This document shows, piece after piece, positions 50,071 to 59,648 of a stretch of DNA of 64,000 nt (the stretch's first letter is position 1; the number at the start of each line of letters is the position of its first letter). The stretch lies in the NCBI GenBank assembly GCA_036346355.1, contig CM070572.1:47405944-47469943 (forward strand), given 5' to 3'. The translations under genes were made by a program, and so were the position numbers. The notes beneath the pieces are model-generated. The model did not search any database and was not told the DNA's origin. It was given only the letters and a program-made list of their open reading frames with translations. Source of the DNA: Rhipidocladum racemiflorum. Its lineage: Eukaryota > Streptophyta > Magnoliopsida > Poales > Poaceae.

Positions 50071-50338
50071 TGTGATACTACGGAATGACGGTATGAGTCA
50101 TTTTCGATGTCGGCCATAAGGTACGACTCTTGTAACATGTTTTTGCGCCGTTTCTGCAAGTGTGGGCCTTTCCGGGGGATTTTGGGCCTTTCCGGAGGGG
50201 AATTGGGCCTTCCGGGGGAGTTCGGGCCTTGGGGGGTCCATATGGGCCGAAGGTGGGACATATTTGGGCCTTTTGGAGGTGGTCTAGGACAGCAAAACTG
50301 CTGCGCTAGCCCTACCTGCGCCCCAAACATGTCCCCTC
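50071..50338 (+). repeat. 5' part (U3 side) of LARD-like LTR, interrupted by CRM B
   Basis: The first 268 bp of the LARD LTR, starting TGTGATACTACGG and ending at CCCTC, where CRM LTR B begins. Together with the 37302-39496 segment it reconstitutes the LTR, sharing the 5-bp CCCTC overlap. Confidence 0.82.
50161..50280 (+). repeat. GGGCC-rich minisatellite in LARD LTR U3
   Basis: Six or seven degenerate copies of a unit near 15-22 bp containing TGGGCCTT(T)CCGG(G/A)GG. TGGGCC resembles the plant site II promoter element; a role as an upstream promoter array is inference. Confidence 0.7.
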
Positions 50339-51265
50339 TGATGAGGACATCACTACCATGGATACGGCCATACTTACAAACCCAATGGAAACCAACAATA
50401 TCATACAAGGGCCAATTACTCGAGCTCGGGCACGACAATTCAATTACCAGGTGAATGCGTTCCTCGGGCTGCATACAAATAATTTAATGAATGGAATGCT
50501 ATTTAATCCTTGTGATGATTTTATTGTCCTTAGGAACCAAGGAGAAGGACTTCCAAACGTCAAGCATGAAGCCAATTCTTCCGGTGCACAAGTTCAACTC
50601 GGATTCGGCCTCCGGGACAGCACCAACTTCAAACGACCATAACTTTTGATCCACAAGGGTGTTTGAGGTCTATGAGTACTGGTTGGAAAGGTTTCGACGT
50701 CCTCTTTCCAACGGATCCGACCCCATCCCCAAATTCCGTCCGAGTCAACGGGAATCTGCAAAACAATTGGCGTCACTTTTCCAAATCGAGAAGACTTGGG
50801 CTTTGGGCCTTGTAATAGAGTTGTAGTTGGTATCCTACTGCTTTGGACGTGTTTCCCACGCCCCTACCTCTTATAAATAGCCAGACATCGGCTCCTTAGG
50901 GTTTTGGGTTTTATTTGATTAGTTTAGCCAAGTGCAAACTTGATCCTGCGAGTTGTGCTGGACAGCCACCTTGTCAAGATCGTCAATAAGACTCCACTTT
51001 GTTTCGCTTCCAGTTTTATCCGCAATTTCAGATTGCTTATCCTATTGTTCTTGCTTGTTCTTCGGTTGCTTGCAGGAATTGAACCTCGTGTTCAGGTTGA
51101 TCGTGCCCACGGCAAGATCAATAACCCGCTGGAGTTGGTTTAGCGATTGCTAAGGCGCATCGTCGTCGTACGGTGTAGTCGGATCGTCAAAGTCGACTCT
51201 AACAAATCGATCGTGTGTTTCTCATCGAAAGATCGGGACACCCATAGTGCCACACGGCGCCATCA
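50339..51265 (+). repeat. 5' LTR of CRM B
   Basis: 927 bp, TGATGAGG...CCATCA, with a TATAAATA box at 50872-50879, a telobox-like TTAGGGTTTT at 50896-50905 and the pol-tail coding segment (stop near 50640). It is followed by AG and a primer-binding site. Diagnostic bases pair it with LTR A. Confidence 0.93.
50872..50879 (+). promoter_or_regulatory. TATA box of CRM LTR B
   Basis: TATAAATA in the same context as in LTR A. As a 5' LTR this is the copy placed to drive the CRM B leader. Confidence 0.75.
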
Positions 51266-51267
51266 AG

Positions 51268-51279
51268 TGGTATCAGAGC
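51268..51279 (+). other. Primer-binding site of CRM B
   Basis: TGGTATCAGAGC two bases after the LTR end; complementary to plant initiator methionine tRNA. Confidence 0.92.
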
Positions 51280-51961
51280 AAACCAGGTTGCTCGGTGAGA
51301 ATTCTTTACCCTAGATTAGTAGATTGAAATCTTCCCTATAGTCCAGAGAAACGCCATCAGATTGGATCTCCCCATACCAAAACAATTTGAGCCTCGCATT
51401 TTCCTTTCCAGTGCACTGCGTTATTGAATTTTTGGTTGCATCGTCGTGTCGAGTTGCTGAATTCTAGTCTAGTTGGAGTCCAGGTCAGAAAGCGGTTTCG
51501 AGTTGTATTCGGTTTCGAGTTGTGTTCCGTTTCGGTCCCGAACTGTTGAAAAAAAAAAAAAAAAGAAGAAGAAAAGGTGTTCGGACCGAAGTTTTCTTTT
51601 CTCCCGACTGGTCGCCTCTCGACTGGTCGCCTCCCGACTGGTCGCCCACCTGATAGCCCAGTCGCCTCTCGGCAGTCGCCCACCTGATAGCCAGCCCATC
51701 GTCGCCTGATCGTCGGGCGCTGATCGTCGCCCACTGTCGCCCACTGGGCCGCCTCTGTTAGCCGATCGTCGCCGCTCGATCGTCGCCCGACCGGCCGCCC
51801 TCCTGTTAGCCGACTCGCCGCCGACTGATCGCCACCGCTCGATCGATCGCTGCATCGGCCGCCTCCTGATAGCCGATGGTCGCCCACCTGCCGTCAGGAT
51901 CGTCGCCCACCTGGCCGTCCGACTGCATAGCACTTGAAAGAAAAACGAATCGGATCGTTCC

Positions 51962-51996
<35 letters not shown>

Positions 51997-52483
51997 TCTG
52001 GAACAGATCCGAAAATTTTTATGTGCTAAACCTGTTTTCACAAGTTTCCCAGTCTTTTGAGATAGTTCCCTTCTTTCGCGAATTTTTTTCGCGCTGTTTT
52101 TCATCTGCTTTGTGGAACTGTCAGATCTGTCGCCGACCACGTTTTGAGTCACGCCCTTGCTAGCCTCGAGTCAGCAACTAGTGACTAGACGTTGAACAAT
52201 TCTTCAATTTTGCATTCACTGATTGGATTATTGCTAACCTTTTGCTACTAAATTAAGCCTGTCCAAGCTCCACTTTCTACCCGTACAGGCGTTCGATCCC
52301 TTGGCAATCGCTCTACACAAACTTCGGAGAACCTTTGACAACGCTAACGGCCGACAACGCCTGCTGCATTGTAAGAACTTGTAAGAACTTGTGTCATAGG
52401 CTTGAGATATTGAGATACTAGCCACCTAGTAGTTGATAGGAACAATATACATGTTTTATATGTTTCCTTGTCATAAACTAACC
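51280..52483 (+). other. CRM B 5' leader
   Basis: About 1.2 kb without coding capacity. It holds an A16 tract (51549-51564), a purine-rich AAGAAG stretch, the GTCGCC minisatellite (about 51600-51925) and an A30 tract (51964-51993). From there it is a segment collinear with the copy A leader up to the gag start. Element C retains only the last 260 bp or so of this leader. Confidence 0.82.
51600..51925 (+). repeat. GTCGCC-type minisatellite in CRM B leader
   Basis: Degenerate tandem units of about 10-20 bp built on GACTGGTCGCC(C/T), alternating with CACCTGATAGCC and CTCCTGTTAGCC blocks. Copy A keeps only about 70 bp of it at its truncated left end. Confidence 0.8.
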
Positions 52484-55400
52484 ATGTAAGGTAACAAGAG
52501 TTCACTTCATCACTCTCCACGAACCAAGGGCATCATTGCTCACTTCCAAAAGATGACGAGGAAGCCACCGATGGTCTTAGCGAGGATGTACGGCTCACTA
52601 ATGAGCGTATGTCAATGCAAGAAGACCGTCTCAGATCCATCGAGGCCGCACAAGGGATTGCTAACACTACTCTTGCTACTATTTTGGCTAGACTTGATAC
52701 TTTTGCAGCTGCTGCATCTGGTGCTTCAATCCACCTCCCGTCGTCCAAGCAACAATTCAGCTCCACAGGGAGGCCCCAACAGATTTAGAAGAACAGAACG
52801 AAGAGCACGAATATGATGACACCACTGATGCGGAGGAGGTCAACCCCATCCATTACGATAATGATCGTAACCATCAACGGCCACGCTTCAATCAGCAAGG
52901 TATGCGACGTGATCCTCCACGACCAAGGAACGAACGAGATGATGCTTTCCCTAAGGTAAATTTCAACATGCCACCATTTGAAGGTAAATATGACCCTGAT
53001 GGTTACCTTAGTTGGGAATTACTTGTGGATCAAAAATTTATGCGTGCCATGATTTCCCTGAGAATAGAAGAGTTAGAGCTGCCACAAGTGAGTTCACTGA
53101 TTTTGCTTCTGTTTGGTGGAGAGAACATTGCCGTGCTCATCCAAATAATATACCCACCACTTGGGAAGCCTTGAAATTGCTAATGAGGCATAGATTTGTT
53201 CCTTCATACTATGCTAGAGATTTATTGAATAAATTGCAGCGCCTACACCAAGGTAAGAATTCGTGGAAGAATATTACCAAGAATTGCAAATTGGCATGTT
53301 GCGTTGTGGATTAATTGAGAATGAGGAAGCTTCTATGGCTCGTTTCTTAGGTGGTTTAACTCGAGAAATCCAGGATATTCTAGACTATAAGGATTATAAT
53401 TCGATGACTCGGTTGTTCCATCTTGCTTGCAAAGCTGAACGTGAAGTGCAGGGTCGTCAATCGTGGGCCAAGACTAACTTTTCTGCAGGTCGAACTACTT
53501 CGTGGACACCGCGCACCCCTGCTGCCCCTGCTGGTCGTACTACCACGCCGACCTCTTCCATCAACAGAACGGGCGCCCACCACCGCAAATTCGGCACCAC
53601 GACCAACGCCCGACTAAAAGTGCCACACAAGCTACTACAAATAGTTCGCCGTCGCCGGTCGCATCAACGTGACGCACCAAAGATGTTCAGTGCCATCGCT
53701 GCAAGGGTTTCGGTCACATGATGAAGGAGTGTCCGAACAAGCGTGTGCTAATAATCCGTGAGGACGGCGAGTATGACTCAGCAAGTGATCTTGATGAAGA
53801 AACATATGCTTTGCTCGCTGAACATGAAAACGGCGATCCAAATGCCGAGCACGACGAGGTGCACGTGAGCGCTGGTGATGCTGACCCATATTTGAGTATT
53901 ATTGCACAACGTGTGCTTAGTGCTCAGATTGCTCGCACCGATCCAAATCAACGCCACAACTTGTTTTACACAAAAGGCGTCATCAAGGAGCGATCCATTC
54001 GAATAATCATTGATGGTGGGAGTTGCAATAATCTAGCCAGCATGGACATGGTGGAGAAGCTAGCACTCTCCACTAGACCACACTCTCAGCCCTACCACAT
54101 TCAATGGTTCAACAACAGCGGCAAACTCAAGGTAACTCGCATGGTAAGAGTACATTTCGCTTTAGGTTCCTATCATGATTATGTTGATTGCGATGTCGCA
54201 TCTATGCAAGCATGTTCTATGTTATTAGGTAGACCGTGGCAATATGATAAGGATTGTTTACATCATGGTAGAACAAATCAATACTCTTTTGTGCATAAAG
54301 AAAAGAAAATTGTGCTACACCCAATGTCGCCTGATGCCATTGTAAAGGATGAAATCGCTAGATCTAGCAAAGAGAAAAATCGAGAGAATTCTAAGAGTGA
54401 AAACCAGATTGTCACCAAAGGACTTGAACAACATAAACAGAGAGAATCTAACCTTGATTGTGCTAAGCCGAATGAGATTAAATTGAAAGGTGCTTGTTTT
54501 CTTGCAACAAAATCTGATTTGAATGAGTTGGCTGTTTGTAGGTCTACATGCTATGCTTTGGTCTGCAAAGAAACTTTGTTTTCTCTAGAGGAGATGTCCC
54601 TCTCTTTGCCTCCTGTTGTCACTAACCTTTTGCAGGAATACACTGACATCTTTCCAAAGGACATCCCTCAGGGCTGCCGCCAATTAGAGGGATTGAGCAT
54701 CAAATTGATCTCATTCCAGGGGCATCCTTGCCCAACCGAGCACCTTACAGAACCAACCCTGATGAGACACAAGAAATACAACGCCAAGTTCACGAATTGC
54801 TTGATAAAGGGTACGTACGTGAATCTCTTAGTCCTTGTGCTGTACCAGTCATTTTAGTACCTAAGAAAGATGGAACATGGCGCATGTGTGTGGATTGTAG
54901 AGCAATTAATAATATCACCATTAGATATCGCCATCCTATTCCTCGGTTAGACGATATGCTTGATGAACTAAGTGGCTCTACTATGTTCTCTAAAGTGGAT
55001 TTGGCGTAGTGGCTATCACCAGATTCGCATGAAGTTAGGATATTAATGTAAAACAGAATTTAAAACTAAGTTCGGGTTATATGAGTGGTTAGTAATGCCT
55101 TCGGGTTGACTAATGCTCCTAGCACATTCATGAGACTGATGAACGAGGTTTTACGTGTTTTCATTGGAAAATTTGTGGTAGTTTACTTCGATGATATCTT
55201 GATTTATAGCAAATCTTTAGAGGATCATCTTGAACATCTACGTGCTGTTTTTAATGCTTTACGCGATGCACGCTTACTCCAGCTTCCAGACTTTTCTAAG
55301 ACTTTTGAACTAGAATGTGATGCTAGTGGAATTGGTTTGGGTGGTGTTCTGTTACAAGAAAGAAAACCTGTTGCTTATTTTAGTGAGAAATTGAGTGGGC

Positions 55401-56234
55401 CAAGTTTGAATTATTCTACTTATGATAAGGAGTTATATGCGCTAGTTCGAACTTTAGAAACATGGCAACATTATTTATGGCCCAAGGAATTTGTTATACA
55501 TTCGGATCATGAATCGTTAAAACATATTAGAAGTCAAGCTAAACTGAACCGTAGACATGCAAAGTGGGTTGAATTCATTGAGTCATTTCCTTATGTCATC
55601 AAACACAAACAGGGAAAGGATAATGTCATTGCTGATGCCTTGTCTAGGAGATATACCATGCTCTCACAACTTGACTTCAAAATTTTTGGTTTGGAAACGA
55701 TTAAAGAGCAATATGTGCATGATGATGATTTTAAAAATGTGTTGCTCAATTGTAAAGAGGGAAAAACTTGGAACAAATTTGTCCTCAATAATGGGTTTGT
55801 GTTTAGAGCAAACAAACTATGTATTCCAGCTAGTTCTGTTCGTTTGTTATTGCTACAGGAAGCGCATGGAGGAGGATTGATGGGACACTTTGGTGTGAAA
55901 AGGACGGAGGACATACTCGCTAGCCATTTCTTTTGGCCCAGGATGAGACGAGACGTGGAACGTTTCATCGCTCGCTGTTCTACATGTCAAAAAGCTAAGT
56001 CACGACTTAATCCCTATGGTTTATACATACCTCTGCCTATTCCTAACGTGCCTTGGGAGGATATTTCTATGGACTTTGTTTTAGGACTCCCTAGAACAAA
56101 GAAGGGGAGGGATAGTATCTTTGTCGTTGTGGATAGATTTTCTAAAATGGCACACTTCATACCTTGTCACAAAAGCGATGACGCTACCAACATTGCTGAC
56201 TTATTCTTTCGTGAAATTGTTCGCTTACATGGTG
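52484..56234 (+). pseudogene. Gag-pol of CRM B, degenerate and truncated in integrase
   Basis: The gag start ATG (52484) is followed at once by TAA, where copy A has a serine codon. Coding pieces in different frames are: gag capsid (about 52950-53500); zinc knuckle and protease (53690-54660, one open piece of 379 codons from 53718 that includes IIDGGS); RT amino half (54728-55009); and RT carboxyl half with YFDD, RNase H and integrase N-terminus with intact HxxxH and CxxC (55085-56239). Frame breaks relative to A include sites near 52730, 52930, 53040, 53265, 53570, 54668, 55005, 55045 and 55100. Around 55045 the bases themselves differ (GATATTAATGTAAAACAGAA). The integrase core ends after the first catalytic Asp, at the join to element C. 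Confidence 0.88.
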
Positions 56235-56998
56235 TTTAATCCTCGTGATGATTTTATTGTCTTTAGGAACCATGGAGAAGGACTCCCAAACGTCAAGCAT
56301 GAAGCCAATTCTTCCGGTGCACAAGTTCAACTCGGATTCGGCCTCCGGGACAGCACCAACTTCAAACGACCATAACTTTTGATCCACAAGGGTGTTTAGG
56401 TCTATGAGTACTGGTTTGAAAGGTTTCGACGTCCTCTTTCCAACGGATCCGACCCCATCCCTAAATTCCGTCCGAGTCGACGGGAATCTGCAAAACAATT
56501 GGCGTCACTTTTCCAAATCGAGAAGACGTGGGCTTTGGGCCTTGTAATAGAGTTGTAGTTGGTATCCTACTGCTTTGGACGTGTTTCCCACGCCCCTACC
56601 TCTTATAAATAGCCAGACATCGGCTCCTTAGGGTTTTGGGTTTTATTTGATTAGTTTAGCCAAGTGCAAACTTGATCCTGCGAGTTGTGCTGGACAGCCA
56701 CCTTGTCAAGATCGTCAATAAGACTCCACTTTGTTTCGCTTCCAGTTTTATCCGCAATTTCAGATTGCTTATCCTATTGTTCTTGCTTGTTCTTCGGTTG
56801 CTTGCAGGAATTGAACTTCGTGTTCAGGTTGATCGTGCCCACGGCAAGATCAATAACCCGCTGGAGTTGGTTTAGCGATTGCTAAGGCGCATCGTCGTCG
56901 TACGGTGTAGTCGGATCGTCAAAGTCGACTCTAACAAATCGATCGTGTGTTTCTCATCGAAAGATCGGGACACCCCTAGTGCCATCACGGCGCCATCA
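56235..56998 (+). repeat. Partial 5' LTR of element C
   Basis: 764 bp beginning TTTAATCCTCGTGATG, fused to CRM B integrase sequence through the short overlap GGTG/TTTAAT, and ending CCATCA. TATAAATA at 56604-56611. It shares GTCTTTAGG, ACCATGGAG, AAGACGTGGGC and GAACTTCG with LTR D. Confidence 0.9.
56604..56611 (+). promoter_or_regulatory. TATA box of LTR C
   Basis: TATAAATA in the conserved LTR context. Placed to transcribe element C even though the first ~163 bp of the LTR are missing. Confidence 0.72.
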
Positions 56999-57000
56999 AG

Positions 57001-57012
57001 TGGTATCAGAGC
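57001..57012 (+). other. Primer-binding site of element C
   Basis: TGGTATCAGAGC two bases after LTR C. It is followed at once by AATTCTTCAATT, which in B lies about 0.9 kb further downstream, so most of the leader, including the minisatellite and A-tracts, is absent. Confidence 0.92.
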
Positions 57013-57297
57013 AATTCTTCAATTATGCATTCACTGATTGGATTATTGCTAACCTTTTGCTACTAAATTAAGCCTGTCCAAGCTCCACTTTCTACCCGTA
57101 CAGGCGTTCGATCCCTTGGCAATCGCTCTACACAAACTTCGGAGAACCTTTGACAACGCCAACGGCCGACAACGCCTGCTGCATTGTAAGAACTTGTAAG
57201 AACTTGGGTCATAGGCTTGAGCGCTTGAGAGACTTGCCACCTAGTAGTTGATAGGAACATTATACTTGTTATATTGTTTTCTTTTCTTCTACTAACC

Positions 57298-59280
57298 ATG
57301 TTAGGTGATGAGGATTCGATGCATCACTCTCCACGAGCAAAGGGAATTGTTGCTAGAATGTTGATGCAAGAAGACCGCCTTCGGTCTATCGAGACCGCTC
57401 AGGGAGTTGCAAACACTAATCTTGCTACTATTTTGTCTAGACTTGATAAGCTTGCAGGTACTGCCCCCGGAACTTCCAGTCCTCCACCTCATCTTCTAAG
57501 CAACAAAAATGGCATACTACATGCTCAGGTACATGTTGATGATGATTCCCTAGATAAGGTTAAATTCGCCATTCCACCTTTTAATGGTCATTATGATCCT
57601 GATGCCTATATTAATTGGGAGATAGCAGTAGACAAAGAATTTGGCAAGTATGATTTGTCTGAAAATGAAAAGATTAGGATTGCTGCTAGTTTGCTAAATG
57701 AATATGCATTAACATGGTGGAAACATATTTGTAGAAAAGAGAGAAAACCTGAAAATTGGAAGGCCATGAAAAGACTTATGAGAATTGATTATGTTCCTGA
57801 ATATCATTCTGAATTTTTGTATACTAGACTCCAATGCTTGAAACAAGGAAATAAGTGCGTTAAGGAATACTATGAACGATTGCAAAATCATTTGTTGCGT
57901 TGTGGTTTAGTTGAAGGTGAAGAAGCAACAGAGCTTAGGTTCATACGTGGACTTAATCAAGAAATTCAGGATGCTCTTATTAATGAAACATATAGTTCTC
58001 TTTCAGAATTGTTTGTATGTGCTTGTAGAGTTGAAAATATGCTTGCTGAATCCTTGAAAGAATCATTCGCTTCATTTGAGGCGCCCATTGTTGCACCTTC
58101 TTTTGTAGCTAACATTTTGCAGAAAAGTGAACACCATCGAGAGAATGATGTAGAAGTGCCTATGGAGAAAGAACTGATCAGTACTACCCCATGTGTAAGT
58201 GAAGAGATAATAGTTGAAGAAACACCTACAACAGCTGATGAGAACTTACAAGGTAATATAACAGGTATGGACTTTACACATGGAGAAAATAATTTTGAAG
58301 AGCTAAAACTATCCACAAATCATGCTATCATAGAGCAACTAATAGTGGAACCAATTGCTGATTTTGCTTTGTTACAAGATGATTTGCTTGATATTTCTTG
58401 TGATAAAGAAGAGTTGTGTGATAATACTTCACTTATATCCATGACACAACTAGCAAATGGACATGTCACTTTTGTTAACACACTAGACACTTATGCTGAA
58501 AACAAACATGTCATTCACATCATAAGCGAAAATGATGAGTTGAAATTGATGTCTTTTTTATATACATTAGGCTACATTGAATTTGATGTTCCTTGTGATC
58601 TGAATTATTTAGAGGAGAGCCTTTTTGTACATTCTGATTTGTCATGGTTATCACGAAACATCTTTTCTGTTATTGGCAAAAATAGTGAGAAAGGAGAGTA
58701 TAAAGCCGATCGAGTTTACATTTGTTCAGATTTTGAACCTCTGCATGCCATGCAACAATGTCATCAATTTGATAAGTGCCATATCACTAATCATGTCATA
58801 TCAAGTACTTTTGATTCAACTTACAAGTCACATGATAATTTTCAAGAAAGGGAGTATATGGATGATAGAGATTCTCGATCCATTGATTTGATTGCAAATG
58901 TGCATGCTACTTTGTTTCCTGTCACTCCTAACATTTTCCAGGACAATATGATGGAGTCGAGGACGACTCCACTTCAAGAAAGGGAGGATGATGAGACCAT
59001 GCTCATCATGGACAGAACTAACACTGCATACATATGGTCATCACCAAGTATTGCTACAGTTATATCAACTGCATGGTTTCATCGACCCCCACCTTGGCCA
59101 GGACCATTAAGTTGGCGACACTTCACGGCATCCTCTACTTCGTACACAACTACTACGATGGATCCATCTGCATGGCTTTATCGACCCCCATCTGCATGGA
59201 TCCATCTGCATGGCTTTATCGACCCCCATCAAGGACCATTGACTCGAGCTGGAGCCCGTCAAATGAATTATCAGATCTAA
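57298..59280 (+). CDS. Gag-like protein of non-autonomous CRM element C, intact frame
   Basis: 660 codons from ACCATG at 57298 (same context as copy A gag; the frame is also open from 57274) to TAA at 59278-59280. Residues ~15-70 match the amino end of copy A gag (MQEDRLRSIE-AQG). Residues ~95-260 form a retrotransposon gag capsid domain (PPFNGHYDPDAY, WWKHI, VKEYYERLQ, LNQEIQDAL). No CCHC knuckle follows. Instead there are about 290 residues of acidic, leucine-rich sequence that I do not recognise. The end contains ESRTTPLQEREDDE, a repeated SAWLYRPP-type segment, and GPLTRAGARQMNYQ, counterparts of the CRM pol tail. The product would presumably assemble particles or package element RNA using enzymes from an autonomous CRM element. 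It is the only long intact retroelement frame in the window. Confidence 0.87.
   Translation: MLGDEDSMHHSPRAKGIVARMLMQEDRLRSIETAQGVANTNLATILSRLDKLAGTAPGTSSPPPHLLSNKNGILHAQVHVDDDSLDKVKFAIPPFNGHYDPDAYINWEIAVDKEFGKYDLSENEKIRIAASLLNEYALTWWKHICRKERKPENWKAMKRLMRIDYVPEYHSEFLYTRLQCLKQGNKCVKEYYERLQNHLLRCGLVEGEEATELRFIRGLNQEIQDALINETYSSLSELFVCACRVENMLAESLKESFASFEAPIVAPSFVANILQKSEHHRENDVEVPMEKELISTTPCVSEEIIVEETPTTADENLQGNITGMDFTHGENNFEELKLSTNHAIIEQLIVEPIADFALLQDDLLDISCDKEELCDNTSLISMTQLANGHVTFVNTLDTYAENKHVIHIISENDELKLMSFLYTLGYIEFDVPCDLNYLEESLFVHSDLSWLSRNIFSVIGKNSEKGEYKADRVYICSDFEPLHAMQQCHQFDKCHITNHVISSTFDSTYKSHDNFQEREYMDDRDSRSIDLIANVHATLFPVTPNIFQDNMMESRTTPLQEREDDETMLIMDRTNTAYIWSSPSIATVISTAWFHRPPPWPGPLSWRHFTASSTSYTTTTMDPSAWLYRPPSAWIHLHGFIDPHQGPLTRAGARQMNYQI
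58976..58988 (+). other. Internal polypurine tract and LTR-like start in element C
   Basis: AAGAAAGGGAGGA followed by TGATGAGACCATG at 58989, the same arrangement as the true polypurine tract and LTR start. It suggests that 58989-59280 is the first ~290 bp of an older or different CRM LTR, now inside the element and inside its coding frame. Confidence 0.7.
59155..59245 (+). repeat. Short tandem repeat in the 3' part of the element C frame
   Basis: Two close copies of a unit of about 50 bp containing GGATCCATCTGCATGGCTTT and ATCGACCCCCATC, with a more diverged upstream relative near 59068-59092. They encode the repeated tryptophan/proline-rich segment of the gag-like protein. Confidence 0.75.
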
Positions 59281-59648
59281 AGACAAACTTGGGAGAAGAT
59301 GATGAACTTGAGTCGAGGACGACTCAAATGCAAGAAGGGGAGGATGATGAGGACATCACTACCATGCATACGGCCATGCCTACAAATCCAATTGAAGCCA
59401 ACAATGTAATACAAGGGCCAATCACTCGAGCTCGCGCGCGACAATTCAATTACCAGGTGAATGCATTCCTCGGGTTGCATACAAATAATTTAATGAATGG
59501 AATGCTATTTAATCCTCGTGATGATTTTATTGTCTTTAGGAACCATGGAGAAGGACTCCCAAACGTCAAGCATGAAGCCAATTCTTCCGGTGCACAAGTT
59601 CAACTCGGATTCGGCCTCCGGGACAGCACCAACTTCAAACGACCATAA
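59281..59648 (+). pseudogene. Second CRM pol-tail fragment, element C 3' end
   Basis: Directly after the gag-like stop, in another frame, sequence matching the copy A pol end resumes (NLGEDDELESRTTQMQ). It crosses the polypurine tract 59332-59344 and runs into LTR D, encoding GPITRARARQFNYQV, with a stop at 59646-59648. Element C therefore carries two successive versions of the CRM tail. Confidence 0.8.
59332..59344 (+). other. Polypurine tract of element C
   Basis: AAGAAGGGGAGGA directly before LTR D (TGATGAGG), identical to the tract of copy A. Confidence 0.9.

Larger units (their letters stand above)
43814..50338 (+). mobile_element. Large non-coding LTR element, unit 2 (LARD-like)
   Basis: Near-identical tandem copy of unit 1 (offset about 6512-6517 bp): LTR part 43814-46011, primer site 46014-46025, interior 46026-50057, polypurine tract 50058-50070, LTR left part 50071-50338. 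Unlike unit 1, its 3' LTR extends 268 bp, up to the CCCTC target site where CRM B begins. Differences from unit 1 are few and often sit in short CG-containing words, for example near 44598-44608 against 38086-38096 and near 46711 against 40196. Confidence 0.85.
50339..56234 (+). mobile_element. CRM-like retrotransposon copy B, 3'-truncated
   Basis: Complete 5' LTR (50339-51265), primer-binding site, long leader and gag-pol, then an abrupt join inside the integrase core (about 56234) to the LTR of element C. It is flanked on the left by CCCTC. Its interior is nearly collinear with copy A from the leader onward. Gag and pol are broken by a stop directly after the ATG and by many indels. It shares the RT-RNase H connection deletion with A, so both derive from one defective parent or from duplication of one copy. 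Confidence 0.9.

Noticed and set aside
56235..57012. LTR C as the 3' LTR of CRM B
   Set aside because: It lacks a preceding polypurine tract, is joined to the middle of integrase, is followed by a primer-binding site, and its diagnostic bases match LTR D rather than B.
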